The translations under genes and the position numbers were made by a program. A DNA stretch of 64,000 nucleotides from Echinococcus granulosus (lineage: Eukaryota > Platyhelminthes > Cestoda > Cyclophyllidea > Taeniidae): NCBI RefSeq assembly GCF_000524195.1, contig NW_020170381.1, positions 1,297,678 through 1,361,677 on the forward strand, given 5' to 3'. The notes under the pieces were generated by a model. The model was given only the letters and a program-made list of their open reading frames with translations, made no database searches and was not told the DNA's origin. Within the stretch, counting starts at the first letter, position 1, and every line of letters begins with the position of its first letter. Below, in pieces: positions 37,101-51,300 of this stretch.

Positions 37101-39100
37101 CTAGAGGCAATGTAAAAAATATCATGGTCATCATATGTAATTTTTCTGCAATACCGCAACCACCATAAAATGTACTTCCCGAACGCCAGAATTAGTAGTC
37201 TTGTATTACGTGGCAAATAAGCCACTAAAACTGTCGGAATCAATGGCATTCTGTGCACCCAGTAGATTTATCCTAGTGTCGTCACAACTTTTAAATACGC
37301 ATTTGGTTTCAGTGGAAGGCAAACACTGCTTGACACCATAAAGTTTCGGTCCAATGGGATGGATGCGTAAGAAAGTAGATTGCTGGTAGTAGTGCTCGTG
37401 TGGCGCGTTAAAGATAATGTCGATGCAAAGCAACCAATTGCATTGAGAACTTTTGTTAGACATTTTATCACATTATTTGGTTAACATATAGAAATGCTAC
37501 GTGAAAATATTTGTTTCAAAAAGACAATAACCTTCAGTAAACATTGAAGCATTTATGTTCATATATACACTTCCCTACTTTAAACTACGTTTACACAATT
37601 TAATTGCTCCTAAATGAGTTTAAAAGTATGGCTCTACTTTGATTAGTAAAATATGTAATTTACATTAATGCTTGCACATGCAAATCCAAATGTTATTAAG
37701 CGTTTTGACCCCAAAAACCCATACAGCGCAAAGAAAATAATAACAGTTACCCCAAATGGAGTTTATTTTAGGAGCGTATTAGACATCAAGAATTCCGGCT
37801 TCCCATGGACTCTTTTTTGGTTGAACAACGGCGAGGAAACCGCAATAGCCATTATGCATATTTTGTAAATTATGGGTCATATTGCGCATCGAAAATTCAG
37901 TTTCAAACCCACTAAAGCCAAAGTACAAATTAAAATAATCGTACACCACAAAAGAAAACAATATTCTTATGGACGATGGTTTGCACTACTTTGTAAACAT
38001 GCCATTAGAGCACATTAACTTTTAGAAGAACAACCTTGAGTGAAAGGAGGAAATTCCTTGTTATATCCCTGTCGATTAATTTAGCCCTCCTGATGTAGAG
38101 TGAATGCGCAGGCCGCTGGACAATATTAAATGCTTTCCAAATAATGCTAATGGTTGTACTTTTGGCACCCACATTTACAATAATTCACGTTTGTGTTTTT
38201 AAGGGGTGAACTCTTTAATTTTTATCCAGACTCTTTTTACCATTTATTTGGTCATGTCGATCGGAATGACATAAAGAATTGGTACTAAATTTGCATCATT
38301 TTACTTATTTGAATGTTTTTGACCATCAATTTTCCGTGAATGATTATATTTTGGCATTTGATCCCATTTAAAACCCTTTTCTTTGCTGCCTCATACTGGC
38401 TTGCGAATTTAGACGACAGATAGTTTGTACTATCGTTGTTTCTTTTCTACTTTAGGCAGCCGATGCATTAGCTTACTCGCCTGTTCGTTTAATTGACTTA
38501 GATGTATCAGGGCTCATGCGGATTAAAATAACATGATTTTTGCCGTATAATATGTAGTCAACTTCACCGTTACCTACGTGTGATCGCGCATGCACAAATG
38601 CTCCAATTGCGCATCCATAAGCATGAATAAATTAATATTTAACTTCAAATTTATTAAACACGCATTCCGAAGCTGTTCTTGTCAAAATACGGCAATGGGT
38701 ATGAAACTCCAGTTTTAACGACAAGTTAACTTGACCGGGTGAATCGAATTCCTGGATCATGCAACTTATTAATATCAGCACTCAGGGACCAGTTTTGCTA
38801 GATCACCAAATAACCTGGAAGTATGGCTTCCATGTAGTTTTCTTACACTTCCAGTCTTTGGGTTTCCACTGCAGAATGAGCACTTTCATAACTAGAAACA
38901 AAATAATTCACAATCAAATAAAGCAGCAAGTTATTAAATTCGTGGTTGAAGATGATTAACTTGACATTTTTCAACCAAACTATTTTAATGGCCCCTTACG
39001 ACTAGAATATTGTGGAGTCAAATGGAGTAGTGTCAAGTACTTATTTTCCTAAAGATTAACATGTTTTCTTCTTGCCACTGAAGGATAAAAAGGTATGTCA
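22200..39100. other. Gene-poor AT-rich stretch
   Basis: About 17 kb with no exon that could be assigned to a family. Open frames of 60-147 codons occur on both strands (for example 30340-30783 plus, 36284-36586 minus), about what AT-rich DNA gives by chance. Several minus-strand frames between 33.6 and 36.6 kb have protein-like composition but no recognised domain. A short AT dinucleotide run lies near 28009-28021. No long tandem repeat, terminal repeat or intact transposon ORF was seen by eye. Confidence 0.5.
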
Positions 39101-39159
39101 ACTTAAATGACCCACCATGTGATTTAAATTCACGAAGGGAATGTTAATAATCAAGTAAG

Positions 39160-39543
39160 ACCGTATGACCGCACAGGGTTTCCGTGTGCATGCACACGCC
39201 TGTGGTTGGCCTTTGCTTAGCACACGCCGATTAGGTCGCGGGAGGAAGAAAAGGGAAGCAGCCCAGGATCGATTGTCCATCACGTGGTCTTTAAGTTTGG
39301 CTTCCTGATAGGGCAGACAGCCAGCACACCGCACATTCACCGTGCGTACGTGCCTAGCCCTCCCCAGGACAGGCGCGTGTGCATGTTCCCTACGTTTGCG
39401 AAAGGACGGTGGCAGCAAGGACGATTGTAGAAAAGAATGCGAAGCCATCTCTAACTCCTTGCTTCCTTTTCGAAGAGAAAATTGTTCATCGAGTCTTTGG
39501 TTAAGAGAACGATTCTTTCAGTAACCCTTTCTGATCATCAGCA
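39160..39543 (+). promoter_or_regulatory. GC-richer 5' flank of the synaptopodin-like gene
   Basis: Sequence 39160-39440 is markedly more GC-rich than the surrounding desert and lies directly before the start codon at 39544. It is interpreted as promoter or 5' UTR. The reading frames within it are rich in Arg/Cys and do not resemble a protein family. Confidence 0.35.
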
Positions 39544-42500
39544 ATGCAGACCTTTGAGCGGGTTATCCATATGCAACAAGGACCACCTTGGGGTTTCCGA
39601 CTGGTAGACACGTTCAATGGCAGTCTTGTTGTTTCTCAGGTGAGCTCTAGGACCTCCTTCAAACGACCTTTTCTCAAGCATACTATTTCGCGCGAAGTAG
39701 TAATAATTCTGATAAAGCTTAAGTTCTTGTATCTTCTATTGTTCGCACTTTTGACCTTATCTCAGTATGTAGAGCACATTATCACAGTGAAAAAAAATGA
39801 CCGTTTCCTCTTACTTATGTTAAAAATCAGTTAATACAAAGTGATGTAAACTCTGTATATGCCAAGTTCATTTGACCTGATCTTCACGTGATTTTATGCA
39901 TTTGCAAAATGATACGAAATTTCAAGATTTTCACTTATTTTCAAAGACTTTTGAGAGCACACAGAGATTATTTTAGATTCGAAGACAGAGTCCAGCAGAA
40001 ATGGCGGGTCTTCGAGAAAATGACGTCGTTCTTGCTATCAACAACTATTCAACAAGAGGCTTTAATCGGTCATATGCGATCGACGTTATTAATACGTCTG
40101 TTTATGAATTGGATCTCGTTGTTCAAAGGTATGAAATCCGCGGCATTGTACAACTTTTGCCTACCCACAACTTCTCTCCACAAAATGGTGCAATGGGCAT
40201 AATAACTAACCGAAAAGTGCTATGCAGTGAAGGCATAAGAAATAGCAATAAACACTTTCATTGTCAATATATTTCTACGAGTGATATGAGTTTTACGTCT
40301 TAAAATATGTCCCCAAAAACAAATCTTGAGTGCTGTGAATATTAAAATCACTCTTAAAGTGTGAAATGTTGGTTATAGTTAAGTTTAAAATAACTTTTGC
40401 CCTTATCAAAAGTGCAGAACTGCTACAGCGTTGGTTTTATGGGAACTTACACACTATTCGCCTATAATTGAATCATCACACTGAGTATTCAGCACCTGTG
40501 ATTGTCCCCGTACCATCGAGCAGTGTTGACTTTAAGAAACAAAACTCTGCACATGTGTCCTTGTTGCGTCTTTAGGCAGGAGCGTCGAAAGCCGCAGATG
40601 ATGACATTTTTTCTGGATACCAGCGCCGCCAGAGGTCAGATGGTGCGGCAAGAGATGGCTTCACGTGACCTCGACATATCCTGGAGGAATGAGACAGCTC
40701 CACAGCCACCGGAGCCGCGACGTATCAAGCCTGCTGATCCCAGTGTCACTCCCGTCTCTCTCGATCGCCTCCTACGTGAGTTTGAGGCTCCTAAGGCGAC
40801 ACCACCCATCAAGAGTAAGTCACGGACCCCAAATTGCTTAACCAGCATAATTGGGAAATTATAAATATCATGTATTTTCCAACGCAAAACACGAAAACAC
40901 GCTGCGAATAAGCAAAATGAATAAAAGTAGTAAAAATACAGTTCGAATGGATAACTGATAAAAAGCTTTTGTTCTTAGTCTAATAACTGTTTAAAATGCC
41001 TATTTCAAGAATGTTCAACTTCTTTCCACATTTCTATTTTCTATGTAATTTACTTGATGTTTAGGCGTTATAATTATAAACTTGTTTACCGAAACCTATG
41101 ACCATTTAGTTAATAAAAAAGAAGACCGATAAAGTTGTCTCATCATCGATCCACTTATCTCCCTTGATTTATCGCCAAGCCTTTTTACTTACGTAAATTG
41201 TGAATGTAACTAGAGTGAGAGCCAGCTTCATTAAGTTTCCAATTTGCTAACAAAACTGTGTAATTCCACTATTTTGAAGTATTACTGTATGCCAATGAGG
41301 ACGAAAATCCCGCACTTGTTCAGCTGCTCACGTAAGAGAGACTAAAATGCAGCCAAAAGCCCTTGCGCGTAGTGTATTAAACACCTTATTACAATATATC
41401 ACTGTTCTATACCGCTAGAATGAATGTTTTTGGAGCCTGCATTTGAGAGGGATTTTCCCATATTGTACACAATTAGTAAAAAGCTCAAATCATATTGTTC
41501 CCACTTGTTATAATGAAAAATGCTGTGAGAACCACTAAATAGACGCTTGATTCTTTAGTGGCCCGTTTTTTGTCCAGGTCCACACAAATCACATGATGAG
41601 CGTACCTCGCAAATTTTGCATAAGCAAGAGTAGCGTTAAATCCCATTCACATGCAAGTGGCTGGTAATTACTTCTGACCGGTTATTACTTTACTATAAAT
41701 AGAACCCGCTTTCGACTTTGGATCGTGTGGTTATTTTTGTTTAATCAGTCTACAGAGGCACGACTTTTACCATTAATTATTCCTTCATTCGCTTTGATTG
41801 TACCCCCTCTTAGATGGTCATATATTTACATTCTCATGTATTTCCAACTTGAGTTCAGGTTTTGTGGGCTTTGAGAATGTTTTGTGTAAAGAATATTACA
41901 TGCATAAATATTCACACACCTAAAGCTATTTAGTTTATTATTACAAAAAAAATCATCGGGTTTTGCCTTTAAATTTCTTAAAGCTCTTTTGAATAGCAGA
42001 CCCATCTTTTCCAAAATTAAAAGCTTTATTTAGGTCAGTCTGTTGCCTACCTATCTGTACATTCCCTTGTGTTAAAATAACTCGCGGATGGAAAGTTGAT
42101 CACTGGCAAGGCATTTTATTTTGCTGCTCTTTTTATTAATTTTTATGTTTCCGAATCTGAATTTTATGTGGAATCGCTATTAAACTATTATTGCGCGTAA
42201 AGTGCGCCCTCGTTTTTAAGGTCTTTCAGTGTTTAGGCAACGCCCGAACGGTATGCATCCGAATGCTTTAATGTAAAGCACCCTAAATAAGAATTGCCAT
42301 CTCCACTTTTTCTTACTTAATTGTGTTTCCTCTCTCCATTACAAATAATCTTTTATTTTGGTTAGACCACATTTGCATAAAGTTAGATATTCGTCAACGG
42401 TCCTTGGTTAGATTGTTCGAAAAGCCTTATAATATGTTGACTTAATTTATACCCTGTACACATTTAGTGACTTGTGGTGATAGCGCAGCATTGCATTTCC

Positions 42501-45500
42501 TTAAGTCTCTAAACACAAATACACGTGCATTTCATAATTATGCTTTTACCAATGAGAATGTAATTTGAGATGTCAGTTGCCTTAGCGACGAACTCATAAG
42601 CTGAATGGATTGCGTTAATTTATGGAATCTGTTTTAGCTTTTATGTACGTCGGGACTCAAATATAACTACCTATTTCTGGATTTCAATAACAATCGACTC
42701 TTGTAATGGGAACAATTAGGGTATGCTGCCCCACTCTCATCATAGCCACTTTATCCGTTCACCATTGCAAGCTGTCAATATGTATCCAGTTCGATGAAAC
42801 ATTGCTTAATTCATTGCTCAAACAGACCAAAGCTCCATTTTATAAGATTACAATTGTTTATTAAGCCTGAGGGTACCGTTCCTGCACTCGAGTAACAGTC
42901 CTTTGCGCATGACAAATACATGTCAGAACAATGTTTTCACCTCATAGTTGACCGTGGTTGGGCGCCATAATGACTGCAGCAAATTCAAATGCCCTATTAT
43001 TGATTTAAGGAGAGAATCACAACATATTTAAGGGGTCTGAAAGAATAGCTGATCACTTCCTTTTAAAGGAGTATATGAAGAGGGGGCTTCGACATCTTGA
43101 CTAGTCTTTCAATTTTAAGCATCAAATTCCTCAAAGACGAGACAGGAAACAGTCATTTTGTGTCTGCGTCAGTTCCTTGTAGTCTGCATCCTGCATGAAT
43201 AGTGTTTCTTTTTCATTTACCTTTAAGGATGCACTCATAATTTTGAAACTGTTCATTTGTTCCTAATAAACAAGTATTTCAAGTAATGATTTTGATATGT
43301 CCAGTTAAAACAATAAAAGGTGGCATCCTTATTGCTAACCTTACAAGCGACTCAGTCTCATGATAAAGACACAAGTCCAATCCCCCTGGAAAGGCTAATG
43401 AACGCATCCCCTCTCCCTAAACCAGATCTTTTAAGGAACGGTAAGCCTTTGCCATGAAAATCTAGGCTGTTTTGTCCACGCTTGCATAACATTGTCGATC
43501 TATCTCATTTGTACACATCGGACAATGTCCGCATTGTCAATTCCTTTGCAAATTATTTTGCTTTAAACAGTTTTAAGAACTCTGCGAATTTCTCCGTCCT
43601 TTGAAATATTTTCCAGTTTTTCGTTCACTTTCACTATGTGCTGATTTAATTTAAACTGCTTGGGTTAGGAAGACTTTGCTCTACCTAAGCGTTCTTTTAT
43701 TTTAAATCTTCAGTTACAATGGGTAGCGCCAGTATTGAGCAATACCTTCGGTTTCAAAATATTGCTTTTTTTGAAAACTGTCGATTATTTGGGCGAATGT
43801 GTCTTTTGCATCATTCGAAAAGGAAAGTTGTCAAAAGAAATTCCACTTCGGTTTTATCTACACTTTCCGCCTGTTTATTCCAAGTTGAGTAAACAACTTG
43901 TTTTCACTTGTAAACAAAAGTATTCCCAAACTACCAAAAAATATAAGCAAGCTGATTCCTTTTCAAGGTCCATTTTAATATGCAGAAATATCGAAAGGTA
44001 GAGCGTCGATTAATCCCACCAAAGCCATGTGAAGCGTGTTAAACTCGCCAATGCTAGTTAAAGTCAGTCCTTCTGAAATTAAGTAAACATGTCCTGCCAC
44101 AAAAGAATGATCTTTAAATTGTGGGCAGCTTTTTAATGAAATTTTTGAGTCATGGATAGGTTTGGATGCCTCATTTTAATCATTTGCTTGGCCATCAAAC
44201 TTTTAAAGCAAATACAGCATCTATTTATATCCTTCTAGAGCGCACATTTGCAAATTCGGCTTTTTACACCGGGACAAATGTGTACTATCCAAGTGTGGAG
44301 GAGCAGATTGAAATGGCGCGCCGAGTGGCGAAAAGCATTGAGGCTCCCGTAAATCAGGGTTCTCGGGGTGCCAGAATGTTTGAGGCGCAACAACAAAGGG
44401 CGGAAAAATATGTAAAAGAGGGTCCAGAACCAATTCCCGATCCCTTGGAAAACGTTAGTTTTATTCTAGCTATGCCTGTATCGTAGGGTATGCTATTTGC
44501 ACTGACCCACCTCGCATGGAATACTTCCCTTAGATATACTTAATTTCGATATTATGAGAAAATTTCCTACCTTTTTACGCAAACACTGTGCCTGTCCCTT
44601 ACATCTTGTATGAAAGGTTTTGAATGTAGTGCATGAATAAATACAATCCTCGTCTTTAAATCTATGCATTTTGTGGATAGACTAAGGTTCAGAAAACCTA
44701 AATCAGTTCACCATTGTCGCCTTAACCGCGGTCTTAACTGGTATTCAGGGTGCTGGGATAAGGCAACACCCTTGATTGCGTTCAATAGGCATGTTACCGC
44801 TGGTGTCTATTGGTCGCATTTCTGCGCATAAATTGTATCACGCAGGCTTTGCGCTTCTACGTGTGTTTGAATGCTTACTAAGCGGTAAAACATCAAAAAA
44901 CAGTCGTGAATCTGATTGCAGACCTGGTGACTTTACCAACAGCCTCACAGGCACTATATTTTTTATCAAAAGTCCCCAATAATTCGGCTTACAAATTATT
45001 TCTTTTGGAAAAGCGTTACAGGTCAGTTGAACTGACTTCCTATTCACAAACGAATCAAACAAGACACATTAGTACTTCTTCGAACGCATGAATTCATACA
45101 GTAATGGTGCAGTTGCTGCTGTAAACCGTGCGTTACTAACGGCATGCCTCGGTATTACAGCTTTTATTTATAGCTTCCTTTTTTGTTTCCTTTGTCTCCT
45201 GCCTGGCATTGGGTCTGCGTAGTCAAGTTCATCTACCTCTGCATCCATCAAACGCAACAGCTTGACCTCCTCTCCATCCTTCTTTTTACGCGTCAACAAC
45301 GACGATGACCAAAACCACAACGACAAATATCAGGCTACCGCTCAGCAACTGGAGTATATGATTCCACCGGCTCCTCCGCCTCCACCTCCTCCCGCAGCGC
45401 CGAGTTTCCCCACTCTGACATCCACCATTCCCCCTCCTCCGCCACCTCCACCGCCACCGCCGGGACAACCGCGTTCAATACAGGAGTTTATTGAGAAGAT

Positions 45501-48177
45501 GCGTCGTTTTCCCAAAAATACTCACACTGAGATCTCGCCACAGGTTTGCTTTGATATCGCAGCAGCGTTGCACACCTCAGGCAGCCGAGGTGGGGCTATG
45601 TTCGCTAAGCGACGAGCGAAGGCGCAGAGCTGGGAGGTGGAGAGCACGGGCGTAACTGTCCCAGTACTAGAGCCGAAACAGGCTGACCGACCTAAGCTAA
45701 TATCGAAATTAGAGCAGCAGCACCAGCATCAAGTATATCGAACACAACAGCAGTCAACATCTCCTCCATCTTCGCAAAAGCAGAGTCGAAACTCTCTTAC
45801 TGGCCTGGTACGGATGAACGAAATGTCCTCGAGACCTCAGTCGCCTAATTTGGGTAGGCTAATGAGCAGAGTCTAGTTCCCATCAGTAAAATCCTGTCAT
45901 AATTGGCTCCAATATTATAGATATCTGTTTAATCAAAACTCATTAACATTATTCTGCATTTCCAGTGAAAGTAAAACCTGAAGTAACATGTTTAAGCAAT
46001 TTAGTGGAATTCACTATGCCATTCCACTCGCATTTTGACCATATGCACCTTGCTATGCATAAAAAAACGTCTCTTTAACTTCTTTATACTAACAGTCCAT
46101 GTTTTGGGTAGAATGCTCTCGGGCAAAAAAGAGCTGCCCTTATATTTTTTAGTGAAATATTAGTACTGTGGCCGCTTCGTCTTCTGAACAGTCTAGGAAT
46201 GAAACGTCAAAATAACCGTTTAATATGTAAATGGATTTTCGCAAGAACATGAGCAACAGCTATCTATGTGAAGTCTATTTGCTCAACTCATCAAGTTAGT
46301 TGGGGGAATTGATGCCCACTAATTAACTATAATTTACCTGCATAATTCACATCGCCCCCCTCAACCATTTATTTTGCTTATTTCGTGGTAAAAACACAGT
46401 TTGGGACCGCTTGCAATAAAACTAGAATAGCTTTTACCATAGCATTCTAAGATTTGCGGTTTTAGAAGGGTCGCTTTTCATGTTGTGAGCATACCTGGTG
46501 CTAGAATTCGCACAACGAAAACCAAAAAAATTCCCAGCTTAAAATATACCTCTCATGAATTAAACTATAGATGCAAAATCAGCAAACTAAAATGTGAAAA
46601 CTACAGTTGGTTCAAACGCTATTCACGCCGCAAGGGTTTTGTTTATTTTAATTTTATCTCCTAGCCCATTTTTCTTCACTTGTGACATTAAAGTTAAACA
46701 AATTCTGCACAAAGGTTTTCACATAAGCGATTTAGTCTTGGGGTCAACATTTCTTTATCATCCTGATGAGTAACTCCACCGAAACTGTTTTTGTCAAATC
46801 ATTGACTTGATCATTGCGATTGTGAAATCAGACCATTTTAGCGAAAAATTTGCGAAAATGCGTAGATTTTGAACACGTTCGGCTAAAATGTTGACGTATG
46901 TGTTCCTTTATTTTCCATTTTTTTACCTTTTTCCAAAAAACAGATGAAAAGGATGTCAGCCCATATTCGCAAAAGGGCTTTATCACGAGTCAAAAGTGTA
47001 TTACCTTGTTTGTTTCTGACAACAAATCTTCGTCCGTCTACCATTATTCTTAAGGCCCGAAATAAAAGTTAGCCACGACTGAATTTTGGAAAAATTTTGC
47101 TGGTCTTGTTTGTGTAATTCCTACTGCAAGATCAGTTTTAAGACATAATGAACCATTTAATTGGCTTTAACACAAAAAAAATTTAACTTTTAATGAAAAT
47201 CTAAAAATTTGGAAGATTGTAAATGAACCATTGGTCTAAAGCAAAACTATCCTGTTAAGAAGATGCACTTCAAAACGATATTTCTTCAGCAATCGTATGC
47301 CATTCTAGACTCAAGATACTAATCAGGCTTTTTCAGAGGTTGGAAGTGCATGTGTGCAGGCAGATGATGGCAAAATACATGGTAAAATTCATAGGCAACG
47401 CATTGCCTCCTATGTCCTACAAGCTTTATAAACATGTGAATCCAAAACTAATTTTGGGGCGTTTTACACTGGAATGCCATGAAGGAGATCAGTCTTTCGT
47501 AGCTTACTTAACATGGTGCTTATTGATAAATAGAATTTGGAATGTTTACATAATTTGGCAAATGTACCTATGGCGCTGCTTGCATTCACTATGTTTGTAG
47601 GGATTATTACGTGATTAGCTACTTCTGTGCCTGCAGTTTCAATTTTTTTGAACGTTAGGGCAAACTCAAGCATCTTCGCAATGGTCGGGAACTTCTGCGA
47701 ATAGTTCAGCCGGCGCACCGACATCTACCTCCTCACCTGCAACCCAATCAGTCAGCAGACCCAAATGGAGACCTGTTAAATTCAACATACCCCAAAAAGC
47801 GTCTTAAAATCTAACGACTTCTTTTTTGCCAACCAGTCACGTAGGCTTGGCACCAAGTAACTTCCGCAGTTTCACAGGCTTCGTCCCGCCCTCCTTTTGA
47901 TCTTCACACCCATTTACGATAACCAACAGATCCTACTGACTGCCTTTTTCTCTAAAATTTAGCTTCACCGCTTAATGTGCCTAAGAAAGTATTTGATAAA
48001 GCTGGTATCAACGGAAATGCTGATCTCCGTTCTAGTAAGCTTGCGATTTCTGGCCAATCAAGGAGGGCGCAGGTCATTGCAGAAATCGATGCCCGCAGAC
48101 TGTCCCACCCCCTTAACGGGGGGGATGCGCGCGAGCGCGTATGGCACCGAGCGTCACTGTGTCAACTTCGTTCCTAA
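39544..48177 (+). CDS. Synaptopodin-2-like PDZ protein (6 exons, two alternative ends)
   Basis: Resembles synaptopodin-2/myopodin/CHAP proteins, actin- and Z-disc-associated scaffolds of muscle. Exons: 39544-39639, 39977-40128, 40576-40814, 44239-44453, 45223-45853, then either 47659-47807 (493 residues) or 47963-48177 (515 residues); both last exons accept phase 1 from the donor at 45854. The PDZ domain covers residues 1-83 with carboxylate loop PPWGFRL and SPAEMAGLRENDVVLAINN. Residues about 180-225 contain YYPSVEEQIEMARRVAKSI and GSRGARMFEAQQQRAEKYV; a second copy of this motif (GSRGGAMFAKRRAKAQSWEV) lies near 355. Between them, about 282-318, are two long proline runs, candidate profilin/EVH1/SH3 ligands. 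A KR or LIM-domain (Zasp/PDLIM) identity is less likely because no LIM domain appears. The start ATG gives a complete PDZ. Introns 3 (3.4 kb) and 5 are long. Confidence 0.75.
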
Positions 48178-48343
48178 GTGACCGCTTTTGGGGGATTGCC
48201 GATCCGTTATTTTTATGCATGTGGTTACATTGCGAATCCTTCACTCTTGTAAGAGATTTCGATGGTTTGATAGAACTTAATGCTTGTGACAGCAATCGGA
48301 TGTTTGGATTGTGGATACCATTTTCTCCCTCACACCCGTTAAA

Positions 48344-48349
48344 AATAAA
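48344..48349 (+). terminator. Poly(A) signal after the distal last exon
   Basis: AATAAA 167 nt after the TAA that ends exon 47963-48177. No AATAAA was seen between 47807 and 47962 for the proximal last exon. Confidence 0.5.
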
Positions 48350-51300
48350 GAAAGCAAATTTTTGTGCGCATATTAACTACGAGTTTTTCGGGATAAAATA
48401 TTGACTATAATTATATAAGTTTCGTGCAATGTATGCTTAAATCCTAATTTGCTAATGCATCCATTCCAAAAAATAGAATACTTGCTTTAGAGCTCGTGGA
48501 AATCAGCTCAGCATCAGCTACAATTTTCTATGATAAAAAATAATAAATATGTCAATGATCGGCAAACTCCTTGTATTCTTAGATTCTTCTTTACAACAAA
48601 GAACACTAATAAAAATATTTTAGATTCAAGCGATCAATAAAAGTGGCTTTACGTGTTTGGAGACAAAGAGGACTTCCCTTGTGTTTTATCAACTAATTCT
48701 TAAAACCCCTGTAGTCACCTGGCTTATCATCAAAACAAAGTTGTATCACACAACCGAATCATTCGTCAAAGGTAACTAGTAGTCATCTTCCTACCTATGC
48801 ACGATTTAAGGGGAAATATTACGATAGTTCGTATGTTTTACAATACCTTTTCTGATCACCTCATGAGAAATTTCGTTTGATGGTCTATTGACAATCACAA
48901 CCGCTCTAGAAGCTTGTGTATATGTTGGATGGACTAACGGCTAATTTATAATTTCAATATGTAATTGTATAACGCATGAGAAATGCACAACCCAACAGTT
49001 ATTGGAGTATATAGGGACTTTCTGAGGCGAATTCATCATTGACGTCCGTCAGTTAAAAGACCATTTAAAACTTTTGCGCACAAATGAAGCTGTTATATCC
49101 ACAAATTTTAATATCATTAATGTTCACAAATGTGTAATCTGTAACTGGGGCATTAACTAAAAGAGATGCTATTTGATCACTTTTTTGGGGCTGCTATCTG
49201 GAGGCGTCCACAATGAAGAATTTGAACGAGTGTTTTGAACTTAAATTTCCCAAAATGTATACATCACATTATGCAAGGCCTATTTAACATTATGCGTATA
49301 TTTCTTTATTATCTATTACTAGATCTCGGCATTTGGCTGGCAAATAATGGGAAGGCCGTAAAAGGCCATATGCTAGGTTCATTACTGGTAAGTCAGCTCT
49401 TCATGATCTTAATGAGATTAAAATAAACGTATAGTTTATTGAGGGTTAAAAAAACGACCTAGCTAAGATGCTTGTGGATTAATGTATACATTTGGGGCGA
49501 GAGTCAGGCTTGTATTTTCTGTTTCAGATTACGTATGCACGCTAGCAATGTTAATTTGGTATTAATGACATCCTATTCACGAACCAATACATGGCTATGT
49601 TACAAGTGGCTTCGTTGAATTTCAATGGTTCTATTCAGTCGGTTTTAATAAAACTAGAGTAAACCATCTGCTAAAATTGAGGAAATTGTAAGATCAAAAT
49701 TCTACTTATTGCAAACAGTAGAAAAAATTAAGTCACATATTTTCGCTTTCCTTAAAATGCCAAGTAAATCAGTTACAATTTTCATACGCAAGCTAGTTGA
49801 TTTTAATCCAAACAAATGGTCAAATCTAATGTAATATAAAAATGTTTTGTTGATGGATGTGTTAAGTTGTGAATATTTTCATGCGTCGATTTTCGAGTCA
49901 TAAATAATAAATATCCACGTTTGTTAAAGATCAGGATGTTTTTGAAAAAAAATTTAACAATTTTACCAACGTGACAGTTATAAATAGTCCTGAAAGCATT
50001 TGTTACCACCATCACGTTTTATTAATAATTTTATGCTTTCATAAATCTGCAGCGCAAATAACAATAGAATTATGCATAGCGGAATCTAAGTCCCAATAAC
50101 TGAACTGAAATTCAAGAAAATATATTTTATTCAATAGAAAACAAAACCCCCTCATAACCATATCTAAAAAGTAGCTCGTTGATTAATATTAAACTGAAAA
50201 AGACACTTTTACACAATCCTTTTACCTACTTTATTTCATATTTTATCTCACCAGTCGATTATTAAACGCCATCACCAATCGTGGTATCTCAAAAAATTTT
50301 GAAGAGATGGGATCTGTCCTATCAAACATCTTCAGTCATTCCTTTGTTAATAATTTGTCTTAAAGCCCAAAAATTCAGTTTTTTTATGAAAAGTGCTTGA
50401 TACCAGACATAATCTGAGTCTATTCTTTCAGACATCTTATTCATGGAACAAATAGTTTCATCTTTTTTGTTCCGCTAAACCCTCTTCAAAACTGTTAAAA
50501 AGTTGATCATTTAGTTTGCATTCTTCAGTTTGCCCTAAATTTAGGTAAAACCTTTCAATTATTTCGTGATTACTAGATGATGCACATTCAAAGTAAGGTG
50601 ATATTCACGTGTACCCCCCTTAATGACTCAAGTTTAATGCACATATGCAATATGTAATTTAAACGTATTATATGACATATACCCTCAATTTTTAAAAATG
50701 CACAGGTTTTATGCTACTAAGCACAAACAGGATAGATCGTGCGTCTAAAAGTTCTATTCTATACTTATCGAGGTGCAAAAATTGGAGGATATTTTATCAA
50801 GAAAAGCACATATTTTAGCATGCAAGCCTGCAGCAAATGACAGCAAATAATTTGATTCATAAACAGCCAGAATAAAAGTATGTATTTAGTCACAAAACTG
50901 ATATTAAAAAGTGGATGAGAATTTAAAATATAAGAATAGTAAAAACTAATTCAAATTAAATGCCTTTGCAAAGTAAAATCACGAAAATAAAGTTTCAAAA
51001 TAAGAAAAGTGTACGAACTGAATGTGTACTGGTAGGAGCAACCAAAAATGGAACAGCAATGAAAGTTCCGTTAGCACTTAAAAGAAAAATTGTGAAACAT
51101 TAGCACTGCCTTGATATTTTCAGTGACCTCCCGAGGTCACTCACTGAACGCTGTGGCAAAGGCCATTAAACTGCAGTTCTGAAATAATAAATCGAATGAA
51201 ATACGTGCACGTTCTGCGAAAAAAAAATGTAAAATGAGGGTCGCTTGATGAACAAAAACTTTTATCATCTTCTACAATAATATAGACACTCCGAAGCCTC

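Noticed and set aside
39098..39448. 116-codon minus-strand open frame
   Set aside because: Lies in a GC-rich 5' flank; Arg/Cys/His-rich product with no family resemblance.
45286..45468. Minus-strand Arg/Trp/Gly-rich frame
   Set aside because: It is the complement of the proline-coding runs in the synaptopodin-like exon.
46758..46790. Hammerhead-ribozyme-like core (CTGATGAG ... CGAAAC)
   Set aside because: Schistosome-type hammerheads carry this core, but the bases between the two boxes allow only one pair for stem II and no matching stem I/III was found, so it is probably chance.
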